A stretch of DNA of 13,824 bases from an uncultured bacterium. Lineage in GTDB: Bacteria > Verrucomicrobiota > Lentisphaeria > Victivallales > Victivallaceae. Below the pieces are notes generated by a model, which ran no database searches, was not told the origin of the DNA, and saw only the letters and a program-made list of their open reading frames with translations. The DNA lies in the NCBI GenBank assembly GCA_949286445.1, contig CASECL010000141.1:1-13824 (forward strand). Direction: 5' to 3'. The translations under genes and the position numbers were made by a program. Positions within the stretch are counted from its first letter, which is position 1; the number at the start of each line of letters is the position of its first letter. Below, in pieces: positions 1 to 6,281 of the stretch.

Positions 1-123
1 AAGATAGTGCATTTTTTTTATTCCGCAAATAAAAAATATCTTTTTTTTGAAAAAAAACTTGCTTTTTGCCGGAGTGAGGACAAATTAATTACCTGAAACC
101 AAATCAAGGAACGGAAAAAACAG
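1..123. other. A/T-tract leader upstream of the formyltransferase gene
   Basis: No gene is visible here. Homopolymer A or T tracts lie at 12-19, 31-36, 41-48 and 50-57. The last three are centred about 9-11 bp apart, close to the helical repeat, so the DNA may be intrinsically curved or act as an UP-like promoter element. I found no convincing -35/-10 pair. AAGGA at 106-110 and ACGGA at 111-115 are weak ribosome-binding candidates for the ATG at 124. Confidence 0.4.
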
Positions 124-1017
124 ATGGAAAAATTTTTGAATATTTCCGGACGGAAACCGGTGTGCGCTATTTTCCTCAGCGGTTCCGGCAGTAACGCCGA
201 AGTTCTGCTTAATGACTGGCAGGAAAACCGCGAATCAATCAGTTATGAGATCGGCGTGCTGGTAACCGACCGGCCGCGCACCTGCCGGGCCCCGGAGCTG
301 GCAAGAAAATTCAACCTCCCGCTGGTGGCAGTGGATATTGCTGAATTTTACGCCGCAAACGGCGAAGACGCCATCGCATTGACCACCCCGAAACGCCGGG
401 AACTCCGGGAACGCTGGACAGATCAGCTGCGCCGGGAATTAAAACCTTATCAGGTGGATTTCGTGCTTCTGGCAGGTTTCGTGCCGCTGACCAATATTAC
501 CAGGGATTATCCCTGTCTGAACGTTCACCCCGGCGACCTGACGATAGAGGACAGTTCCGGGCGGCGTATCCTTGCCGGGCTGCATTTCAAGCCGGTTGAA
601 ACGGCGATCGTCAAAGGTATGGAAATACTGCGCAGCAGTGTTATTATCGCCGGAACATATACCGGAAACGGTACCGGAGAGATGGATACCGGGCATGTGT
701 TGGGGGTTTCCGCTCCGATGCACGTTCAGCTGAATGGCATTGAACTGGGAAAACTCCAGGAAATATATTGGAACCGCAAGGCAGGGGAAAAAGCCGAAGA
801 TGTGCTCCGGGCAATTGCCTGGCGGAATCTGGAGGATTTGAAACATGCCGGAGATCATGTGGTATTTCCGGCGGTAGCCAGAGATTTTGCCTCCGGGCGG
901 TTCGGATATTCCGGTGACCGGCTTTATTTCCGTCTGGACGGCGGCTCTTTTGCCGAGGTAAAGACCGTGGAATATTTTCCTGACGGCAACCGGAAACCGT
1001 GGTTTCTGGAAAAATAA
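124..1017 (+). CDS. Formyltransferase of the GART/PurN superfamily
   Basis: The 297-residue protein has the formyltransferase N-terminal fold. A nucleotide/phosphate-loop motif GSGSN lies at about 20-24 of a CAIFLSGSGSN strand, and DFVLLAGF at 112-119 matches the PurN LAGF strand. The catalytic triad is visible as N133 and H135 in LNVHP and D188 in the EMDTGHVLG loop. PurN transfers formyl from 10-formyl-THF to glycinamide ribonucleotide in purine synthesis, in the cytosol. PurN enzymes are usually about 190-215 residues, so this one is long: it has an insert around 75-105 and about 95 residues after the catalytic Asp. HPGD also replaces the usual HPS/HGS segment. It could therefore be a divergent PurN or a formyltransferase for another amine, for example a nucleotide sugar. 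The GT9 gene starts 5 nt downstream, so the two are probably co-transcribed, which keeps the sugar-formylation option open. Superfamily assignment is firm; substrate is not. Confidence 0.75.
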   Translation: MEKFLNISGRKPVCAIFLSGSGSNAEVLLNDWQENRESISYEIGVLVTDRPRTCRAPELARKFNLPLVAVDIAEFYAANGEDAIALTTPKRRELRERWTDQLRRELKPYQVDFVLLAGFVPLTNITRDYPCLNVHPGDLTIEDSSGRRILAGLHFKPVETAIVKGMEILRSSVIIAGTYTGNGTGEMDTGHVLGVSAPMHVQLNGIELGKLQEIYWNRKAGEKAEDVLRAIAWRNLEDLKHAGDHVVFPAVARDFASGRFGYSGDRLYFRLDGGSFAEVKTVEYFPDGNRKPWFLEK

Positions 1018-1022
1018 GTGTT

Positions 1023-2219
1023 ATGAAATGCACGGCAAAACTGCGGCTGGCCGCGATGATGGCGGCGGAATGGCTGCATTTTGTTTTTTCTCCCCGGAAA
1101 CGCAATACCGGAAATGCGCTTATTGTCCGGTGCGACCGGCTGGGAGATTTTGTAATTGAGCTGCCGTATCTGATTTCCCGGGCTAAAGGCCTGCGGGAAA
1201 AAAACTTCAGAGTAACGCTGCTGCTCGCCCCCGGAATGGCCGGACTGGCAAAGCATTTTCTGGATTTTGACGGGGTAATTGAACTGGATATGAAGCGTTT
1301 TATTGCCGACCGGGATTACCGGAGGGATAAAATTGCTGAAATCCGGGCCGGAAAATTTGAACTTCTTTTCAACAGCCGTATCGCAAGGGAATTTCTGGTG
1401 GACGATGCGGTGGCTCTTGCCGCCGGGGCGGAAAAAAGTTACGCGCTCTATTCCCCTGACCGGGGGGTGAACCGGAAACTGTTGTTTTTCAGCAACCGCT
1501 TTTACTCTGATATATTCCGTCTGCCGCCGGAGGTGGTTTCCGAAGATGGAATAGATGAATTTTTCCACCGGAACTCTTTTCCCGGGGCACCGGAGGCGTG
1601 CTGGATCGCTCAACCGGCGGAAAAGAAGAAAAATCAAGTGCTGGTTTTCCCAGGCGCAGGAGATCCGTTCCGTCAGTGGGGAAATGAAAAATTTGCCAGA
1701 CTAAGCGGAAAAATAGCGGCGAAGCAGCCGGAATTGAAATTTCTGATCTGCGGAAGCCGGAGCGAAGACGAACTCTGCCGCGACTTGACACAACGTTGTC
1801 TTGAGGCCGGAGCCGCAGCGGAAAATTTTGCCGGGAAAACCGGCATGGAAGAATTGATCCGGCTTATCCGCCAGTCCCGCCTGGTTATCGGAAATGATTC
1901 CGGCTGCGTTCACCTGGCTGCCTATCTCGGCACTCCCGCTGTCGCCGCAGCCGGAGGCGGCCATTACGGCAGATTTGTCCCTTATTCAGACAACCGGCGT
2001 TTCCCCGGGGTTCTGCCGCCGCTCTACGCAATTTGCAAACTGGACTGCTTTAACTGCAACTGGGTCTGCCGGCATGAACCGGCATATTTCTGTGTGCGTG
2101 GCGTTACCGTGGAGGAGATGTTCCTACTTGTGGAAGATCAGATCACGGTATTTGACAAAGTAACCGATTCCGGAGAAGAACGTTACCGCCACAATACCGC
2201 AGAGGAAACACATCCATAA
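1023..2219 (+). CDS. Glycosyltransferase family 9 (heptosyltransferase-like)
   Basis: The protein is GT9/ADP-heptose:LPS heptosyltransferase-like and probably adds a sugar to a surface glycolipid at the cytoplasmic face of the inner membrane. Visible motifs (numbered from the ATG at 1023) are ALIVRCDRLGDFVIELPYL near residues 32-50, VLVFPGAGDPFRQWGNEKFA in the middle, and the donor-site motif IGNDSGCVHLAAYLGTPAVA about two thirds through. A C-terminal Cys cluster (CKLDCFNCNWVC then FCV) is typical of the family. An in-frame ATG at 999 would overlap the upstream gene. I prefer ATG 1023 (398 residues), which begins just after the upstream TAA, although the ribosome-binding site is weak. The last roughly 20-30 residues are a low-complexity polar tail encoded inside the 3' end of convergent pgsA. 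Acceptor and donor cannot be read from the sequence. Confidence 0.85.
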   Translation: MKCTAKLRLAAMMAAEWLHFVFSPRKRNTGNALIVRCDRLGDFVIELPYLISRAKGLREKNFRVTLLLAPGMAGLAKHFLDFDGVIELDMKRFIADRDYRRDKIAEIRAGKFELLFNSRIAREFLVDDAVALAAGAEKSYALYSPDRGVNRKLLFFSNRFYSDIFRLPPEVVSEDGIDEFFHRNSFPGAPEACWIAQPAEKKKNQVLVFPGAGDPFRQWGNEKFARLSGKIAAKQPELKFLICGSRSEDELCRDLTQRCLEAGAAAENFAGKTGMEELIRLIRQSRLVIGNDSGCVHLAAYLGTPAVAAAGGGHYGRFVPYSDNRRFPGVLPPLYAICKLDCFNCNWVCRHEPAYFCVRGVTVEEMFLLVEDQITVFDKVTDSGEERYRHNTAEETHP

Positions 2220-2720
2220 GTACCACTGCACCGTGTATTTGGTAGTCAGATCAAAAAATCCCAGCCATGCCAGTCCCGCCAAAGCCAGCATAATCATCTG
2301 AAGCGCAGTTTTGAGTTTGCCCCAGCGGTCAGCGGAAATCACCACCCCTGACTTTGCCGCCAGTGTCCGCAGACCGGTCACCATGAATTCACGGGACAGC
2401 ACCGCCACCGCGATCCAGGCCGGCATAAGTTTGTATTCCACCGCCATAAGCATGGTAGCGGTAACAAAAACTTTATCCGCCAGCGGATCCATCAGCGCGC
2501 CGAAATCTGTAATCTGATTCCATTTCCGGGCCAGATACCCGTCCAGCAGGTCAGTCAATCCTGCCAGTATCGCCAGAATATAGGCAATGGAACGGATAAT
2601 CAGAACATTATCCGGTATATCCATGCCGGGATAGGTCATGCGTCCGGCATTGGCTGCCAGAATCACAAAAATTAAAATCATACCGATACGGCTGATGGTA
2701 AGGATGTTTGGTAAATTCAC
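2124..2720 (-). CDS. pgsA: CDP-diacylglycerol--glycerol-3-phosphate 3-phosphatidyltransferase
   Basis: This integral membrane enzyme makes phosphatidylglycerol phosphate from CDP-diacylglycerol and glycerol-3-phosphate, the committed step to phosphatidylglycerol. The complete CDP-alcohol phosphotransferase signature D-x2-DG-x2-AR-x8-G-x3-D-x3-D is present as D57, D60, G61, A64, R65, G74, D78 and D82, in TDLLDGYLARKW...DFGALMDPLADK. Hydrophobic helices fill the rest, and the N-terminus MNLPNILTISRI is typical of PgsA. A TTG at 2735 would give five more residues. I choose the GTG at 2720 because GGGGAG (2733-2728) sits 7 nt before it and it forms a GTGA overlap with the rimO stop, implying translational coupling. 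The length, 198 residues, is normal. The 3' end overlaps the convergent GT9 gene by 96 nt. Related CDP-alcohol transferases share the motif, but length and N-terminus favour PgsA. Confidence 0.9.
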   Translation of the reverse strand: MNLPNILTISRIGMILIFVILAANAGRMTYPGMDIPDNVLIIRSIAYILAILAGLTDLLDGYLARKWNQITDFGALMDPLADKVFVTATMLMAVEYKLMPAWIAVAVLSREFMVTGLRTLAAKSGVVISADRWGKLKTALQMIMLALAGLAWLGFFDLTTKYTVQWYLWMCFLCGIVAVTFFSGIGYFVKYRDLIFHK

Positions 2721-4033
2721 TGCAATTCTCCCCAAAGTTGAAAACGATCGCCGTCAACGATCTTTACGTTATAAAATTCTCCGGCCTTCAATTTCTTTCC
2801 GGCCCTGATTACAATCCGGTTGTCAATTTCCGGGGCGTCCATGAAGGATCTGCCCACAGAAGTTTTTCCATCCACGCAGTCAATCAGCACCCGGTGAATT
2901 TTGCCGATTTCACTCTGCTGGCACTCCGCCATGATTTTTTCCTGCATTTTCATTATTTTTTTCACCCGTTTGCGAACCGTTTCCGCATCCGCCCGGTCCG
3001 GCATATCGGCGGCAGGAGTGCCCTTTTCCGGAGAATAAGCAAAAACCCCGGCGCGTTCAAAACGCTGTTCTTCAACAAAATCACAGAGTTCCTTAAATTC
3101 TTCCTCTCCCTCGCCCGGCAGTCCGGCAATAAAGGTGCTGCGCAAAACCAGACGGGGAATGTTTTTCCGCAGATCAGCCAACAGTTTTCTGGTGGCGGCG
3201 GAGGTGGTTTTACGCCCCATCCGGCGCAGAATATTGTCATTAATGTGCTGAAGCGGAATATCCAGATACGGCAGTGTCTTTGCGCTTCCCGCCAGATAAT
3301 CAATGAGTTCTCCGGTGTAATGCGCCGGGTGGGTGTACAGGAGACGCATGACAAAATCGCCATCCAGTGTTTCCAGTTTTTTAAGCAGTGATGCCAGTGT
3401 GTCTCCGCTTTCCGGCCGGTCATGACCGTACGCAGTAACGTCCTGGGCAATTATCACCAGTTCGCGGACTCCGGAGGAGATCAGATTTTCCGCCTCTTTT
3501 ATGACGGATTCAGACGGCCGGCTGCGCAATCCGCCCCGGATTGACGGTATGGCGCAGTAAGCACAGCGATTATTGCAGCCGTCAGCGATTTTCAAATAGG
3601 CAAAATGCGGCAATGTCAGCTGGAGACGGGGACTTTTGTGATCATAAATATATACCGGCAAAGCATTTGAACTTCTCTCCCCGCCGGACAGAATTTCCGA
3701 AAAACGCCCCACTTCATCCGGAGTGGTCCAAACATCAACATCCGGATAACGCTCCGCATAATCGCCGTTTTCCCGGTCATATTGGGAAAGGCACCCGGCA
3801 ACCACCACTGCTCCGCCGGTACGTTTCTTCCACTTGAGTGCGGTTTTTATGGCATCTTCCGCCTCGCGGCGCGCCGCCGGAAGAAATGCGCAGGTATTTA
3901 CCACATAGAGATCAGCGTATTCCGGCTCGAACTCCAGCTGCCAGCCGGCAGAAAGCAGGCTTCCGGCCAGAAGTTCAGTATCAACAAAATTTTTCGGACA
4001 GCCGAGGCTGACAAAATAAACACTTCCCGGCAT
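2717..4033 (-). CDS. rimO: Ribosomal protein uS12 (S12) methylthiotransferase RimO
   Basis: RimO is a cytosolic radical-SAM enzyme that adds a methylthio group to an aspartate of ribosomal protein S12. The N-terminal FVSLGCPKNFVDTE (7-20) is the RimO form of the motif and separates it from the tRNA enzyme MiaB. Cluster-binding cysteines of the N-terminal domain are C12, C48 and C81. The radical-SAM CxxxCxxC is C153, C157 and C160, in DGCNNRCAYCAIPSIRGG. A C-terminal TRAM-like domain closes the protein. At 438 residues it has the usual length. The ATG at 4033 is preferred over a GTG at 4045: GGAG lies about 11 nt upstream of the ATG, and the motif spacing from the N-terminus is normal. The TGA overlaps the pgsA GTG (GTGA), so the two are probably translated together. 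Upstream lies an unusual spacer before rpe. Confidence 0.93.
   Translation of the reverse strand: MPGSVYFVSLGCPKNFVDTELLAGSLLSAGWQLEFEPEYADLYVVNTCAFLPAARREAEDAIKTALKWKKRTGGAVVVAGCLSQYDRENGDYAERYPDVDVWTTPDEVGRFSEILSGGERSSNALPVYIYDHKSPRLQLTLPHFAYLKIADGCNNRCAYCAIPSIRGGLRSRPSESVIKEAENLISSGVRELVIIAQDVTAYGHDRPESGDTLASLLKKLETLDGDFVMRLLYTHPAHYTGELIDYLAGSAKTLPYLDIPLQHINDNILRRMGRKTTSAATRKLLADLRKNIPRLVLRSTFIAGLPGEGEEEFKELCDFVEEQRFERAGVFAYSPEKGTPAADMPDRADAETVRKRVKKIMKMQEKIMAECQQSEIGKIHRVLIDCVDGKTSVGRSFMDAPEIDNRIVIRAGKKLKAGEFYNVKIVDGDRFQLWGELQ
2728..2733 (-). promoter_or_regulatory. Ribosome-binding site deciding the pgsA start
   Basis: GGGGAG on the minus strand lies inside the last codons of rimO, 7 nt upstream of GTG 2720. 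The upstream TTG at 2735 overlaps this site, so it cannot be served by it. This supports the shorter pgsA start. Confidence 0.6.
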
Positions 4034-4035
4034 AA

Positions 4036-4134
4036 TCAGTCCCACTCCGGTATTTCAACTTTTTTCATATCTGAATAATCCGAATGGATCATTTTTTTCA
4101 CCTTTTCGGCGCACCTTTCCGCTGCATCTCCGAT
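4036..4134 (-). CDS. Possible small protein immediately upstream of rimO (uncertain start)
   Basis: An open frame ends with TGA at 4038-4036, only 2 nt before the rimO ATG. Read from ATC 4134 it gives 32 residues, including GDAAERCAEKVKK and MKKVEIPEWD, with codons typical of the neighbours (GAA, AAA, GCG, CCG) and a plausible charged helix. No ATG, GTG or TTG occurs before GTG 4101, and from there only 21 residues remain. A run of seven G (4147-4141 on the minus strand) lies 6 nt before the ATC, where a Shine-Dalgarno would sit, so a non-canonical ATC start is conceivable but unproven. It could equally be a leader peptide from GTG 4101 or chance. No family is recognised. Confidence 0.3.
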   Translation of the reverse strand: MGDAAERCAEKVKKMIHSDYSDMKKVEIPEWD

Positions 4135-4140
4135 TGTTTA

Positions 4141-4176
4141 CCCCCCCTTGAATTATTCTAATATTAAAGTACTTTA
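4141..4176 (-). promoter_or_regulatory. Palindrome, -10-like box and G-tract before rimO
   Basis: The region contains the perfect 12-bp palindrome TAAAGTACTTTA (4165-4176). Next on the minus strand come a -10-like TAGAAT (4160-4155) and then G7 (4147-4141), which begins about where transcription would start. No good -35 is present, so an activator or repressor bound at the palindrome is an attractive but untested idea. It lies between rpe and rimO. Confidence 0.35.
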
Positions 4177-4268
4177 CCTGCACTCTCCGGCCGCTTGAAA
4201 CATCCGCGCGGAATACTTTTCCAGCTCTTGAAAAATGTATTCGCCGCACAATTTCCCTGCCGGAGCGG

Positions 4269-4952
4269 TCAGCGTATTTTTTCTATCGCCAGACTTATGC
4301 CGTCCGGTGAACGGAAAACACTGCTGCCTGCCACCAGAACATCAGCTCCCGCCGCCTTGGCCAGCGGAGCGGTATTTTCATCAATGCCGCCGTCAATTTC
4401 CAACTTTACGTTCAAATTATTTTCGATGATAACTTTCTTGAGTTTTTCCAGTTTCGGCAGCACTTCCGGCATGAATTTCTGCCCGCCAAAGCCCGGTTCC
4501 ACACTCATAATCAGGATCATCTCCAGTTTATCCAGGTATTTATACAGCAATTCCGCCGGGGTTTGCGGTTTTATAGACATCCCGGCAGTCGCTCCGCAAT
4601 CATGAATTGCTTTGATGACCTCATCCGGATTATCTTCGCTTTCAAGATGAAAGGTAATATGATCCGCTCCGGCATCGCGGAATGCTTTCACATACCGCAA
4701 CGGTTCTGAAATCATCAGATGCACATCAAACAACAACCCGTTTCCAGCCTTTTTCAACCCCTCAATCACCGGAATACCGAAAGATATATTCGGCACCATG
4801 TGTCCGTCCATCACATCCAGGTGCAGTATCTCCGCTCCCGCTTTGCGGATAGCGTCAAGTTCGCGTCCCAGCCGGGTGAAATCCGCCGCCAGAAGCGATG
4901 GTGCCACGAGAGCCTTTTCCTCCGGTGCCTGAAGTCGGGTAATATTTTTCAA
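4269..4952 (-). CDS. rpe: Ribulose-phosphate 3-epimerase
   Basis: Rpe interconverts ribulose-5-phosphate and xylulose-5-phosphate in the pentose phosphate pathway, in the cytosol. Family motifs run in order: APSLLAADF (17-25), LHLDVMDGHMVPNISFG (43-59), FDVHLM (75-80), SVEPGFGGQKFMP (150-162), LEIDGGI (184-190) and AGSSVF (208-213). Expected metal/catalytic residues are H44, D46, H78 and D187. The frame is open back to a TTG at 4991. I choose TTG 4952 (MKNITRL, 227 residues, the usual length), because AAAGGA at 4967-4962 sits 9 nt upstream; the longer form would add 13 atypical residues. It is the first gene after a promoter at 5040-5011, on the same strand as rimO and pgsA. Confidence 0.93.
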   Translation of the reverse strand: MKNITRLQAPEEKALVAPSLLAADFTRLGRELDAIRKAGAEILHLDVMDGHMVPNISFGIPVIEGLKKAGNGLLFDVHLMISEPLRYVKAFRDAGADHITFHLESEDNPDEVIKAIHDCGATAGMSIKPQTPAELLYKYLDKLEMILIMSVEPGFGGQKFMPEVLPKLEKLKKVIIENNLNVKLEIDGGIDENTAPLAKAAGADVLVAGSSVFRSPDGISLAIEKIR

Positions 4953-4961
4953 ATTGATCCG

Positions 4962-4967
4962 TCCTTT
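4962..4967 (-). promoter_or_regulatory. Ribosome-binding site deciding the rpe TTG start
   Basis: AAAGGA on the minus strand is followed 9 nt later by TTG 4952. There is no ATG or GTG in frame at a sensible position, so rpe seems to use a TTG start. Confidence 0.6.
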
Positions 4968-5010
4968 CCCTTGCAAAACTGAATTGGACAATTTACGGTT
5001 GATACATCAC

Positions 5011-5040
5011 ATAATATATTCCAAAAAGTGCGGTTTACAA
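5011..5040 (-). promoter_or_regulatory. Sigma-70-type promoter for rpe
   Basis: On the minus strand TTGTAA (5040-5035) is followed after 18 bp by TATTAT (5016-5011), giving a start near 5004. It lies between the regulator's stop codon and rpe, so rpe need not depend on the regulator's promoter. Confidence 0.55.
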
Positions 5041-5108
5041 CCCCGTTTACCGGATAAAATGCCATGTACAGCCGGTTTTCTCTGAACCCGGGGCGCGCAA
5101 CGCCGCAA

Positions 5109-6110
5109 TTATCTCTTTTTTTTGAATTCCCGCGGCGGGATAAGATAGGTAATCGAGTCTTCGTAGGGATGTGAAATCCTGCGGCACAGCAGCCCGGCCG
5201 CGGATACTCCCACCCGGAATGGATCAATATGTATGGTACGGATTCCCGCTTTGCGGTACTCTGACGGCAAAGTACCGGTCATGACGCCCAGAAGCGTGGT
5301 AGAGTATTTGTGTCTGCTGAGATATTCTGCCGCTTTAAGCACCTGGGCATCGTGGGCCACGGCAAAGACGACCGTTTTTTCATCCGGGTTCCATCCCGGC
5401 ATCATATCACCCGGGGCATTGGCATCAAACTGGACTATCCGGCAGTCAATGCCAGCATTGGAACAGAGATATTGAAAAAGGCTTGACCGGATATGCACAT
5501 CTTCATTTGGTACCAGACGTTCCGGCACTGCGCAGATAACTTTCTCCGGGCGGATTTTTTTCACCTGCTCAAACGCCCATTTCGCGCAGGAGGAATTGTC
5601 CACCCCGACGCAATCCCCCCCGGCGGTATTGTGAGAAAAGGCGTAAACCTGTGGAAATATGCTTAACTGGGCAAGATTTTTTTTCATTTTTGCTGCCGGC
5701 AGGCGGCACCAGTCGGAACGCACAATCACCCCGGCTACCTGCCCCGGAGTGCGGAGCATTTCCGGCAGTGCCCCGTCTTTCTCCAGGCAGCAGGCGAACA
5801 TATCAAAGTTATGCTCCATCAACTCTCTTTCCACTCCTGCCGCCAGCTGACGGAAAAGTTCGCTTCCCATTCCGGCAGGGGAAATATCCGGCAGCAGCAG
5901 AGCCGCTACTGCCTTTTTCTGACGCTGACGGTTTAAGGTGCGGAGTTTGTTACGGCGGGGGGAATAATTAAGTTCCCGCATTGCCGACTGGATCTTTGCC
6001 GCGCTTTCGGGTGACTGGAGCGGAGAATTATTCAAAGTTCTGGAGACCATGGCCTCGGATACGCCGGCCAGGCGGGCGACATCGGCTATGGTGGCTCTTT
6101 TTGATTTCAT
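5109..6110 (-). CDS. LacI-family transcriptional regulator
   Basis: The 333-residue protein begins with a LacI helix-turn-helix (about residues 7-26, TIADVARLAGVSEAMVSRTL). A hinge segment LNYSPRRNKLR follows at about 47-57, and then a periplasmic-binding-protein-like effector domain to the end. LacI proteins bind short palindromes as dimers and release them on sugar binding. The gene is divergent from the kelch-symporter, separated by 171 bp that hold both promoters and an inverted CCCGGGTTG pair, so it probably controls the symporter and itself. The ATG at 6110 has GGGG (6123-6120) 9 nt upstream, and that site falls inside one putative operator. The recognition helix reads SEAMVSRTL where TVSR is more common, and the hinge lacks the usual ARxL, so specificity may be unusual. 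The effector is unknown; a sugar taken up by the symporter is likely. Confidence 0.9.
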   Translation of the reverse strand: MKSKRATIADVARLAGVSEAMVSRTLNNSPLQSPESAAKIQSAMRELNYSPRRNKLRTLNRQRQKKAVAALLLPDISPAGMGSELFRQLAAGVERELMEHNFDMFACCLEKDGALPEMLRTPGQVAGVIVRSDWCRLPAAKMKKNLAQLSIFPQVYAFSHNTAGGDCVGVDNSSCAKWAFEQVKKIRPEKVICAVPERLVPNEDVHIRSSLFQYLCSNAGIDCRIVQFDANAPGDMMPGWNPDEKTVVFAVAHDAQVLKAAEYLSRHKYSTTLLGVMTGTLPSEYRKAGIRTIHIDPFRVGVSAAGLLCRRISHPYEDSITYLIPPREFKKKR

Positions 6111-6120
6111 TGTTTACTAC

Positions 6121-6176
6121 CCCGGGTTGTGATTTCCCGATAAGATAGCATCAGAGAAAAATAAATTCAACCCGGG
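6121..6176. promoter_or_regulatory. Inverted operator pair in the divergent intergenic region
   Basis: CCCGGGTTG at 6121-6129 and its exact inverse CAACCCGGG at 6168-6176 have palindromic CCCGGG cores exactly 50 bp apart. The distal copy overlaps the -35 of the regulator's promoter and the proximal one lies just after its predicted start and over its ribosome-binding site. The distal copy lies about 70 bp upstream of the symporter start site. That is a typical arrangement for LacI autoregulation and possibly looping. Assignment to this regulator is inferred from position. Confidence 0.5.
6142..6170 (-). promoter_or_regulatory. Promoter of the LacI-family regulator
   Basis: On the minus strand TTGAAT (6170-6165) is followed after 17 bp by TATCTT (6147-6142). 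The predicted start is near 6135, about 25 nt before the ATG. It matches consensus at 4 of 6 positions in each box. Confidence 0.5.
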
Positions 6177-6210
6177 CAATCTTTTTTTTAAAATATATTT
6201 TTGCAGGGGC

Positions 6211-6239
6211 TTGTAAAATATAAATTAAAGTGCTATAAT
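6211..6239 (+). promoter_or_regulatory. Strong sigma-70-type promoter of the kelch-symporter gene
   Basis: TTGTAA (6211-6216), a 17-bp spacer and a perfect TATAAT (6234-6239), in A/T-rich DNA. Transcription should start near 6246, giving a leader of about 36 nt. This rules out protein starts upstream of about 6246 even though the frame is open from 6201. Confidence 0.8.
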
Positions 6240-6267
6240 ACTTCAAATAACTTCATGTATAATTGCC

Positions 6268-6273
6268 GGAGGA
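6268..6273 (+). promoter_or_regulatory. Ribosome-binding site of the kelch-symporter gene
   Basis: GGAGGA lies 8 nt before ATG 6282. It is the best Shine-Dalgarno in this part of the window and fixes the start. Confidence 0.8.
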
Positions 6274-6281
6274 TTTCTTTT

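Noticed and set aside
2708..3391. 227-residue plus-strand frame inside rimO
   Set aside because: Rich in His, Phe and Arg with no motif; it is antisense to the conserved radical-SAM gene.
4055..4249. 64-residue minus-strand frame between rpe and rimO
   Set aside because: It uses rare codons (CGA, ATA, AGA) and has a basic, low-information sequence. The better coding signal in this spacer is in another frame.
6201..6281. Longer symporter N-terminus starting with TTG at 6201
   Set aside because: The segment contains the TTGTAA-17-TATAAT promoter, and the strong GGAGGA plus a signal peptide begin at ATG 6282.
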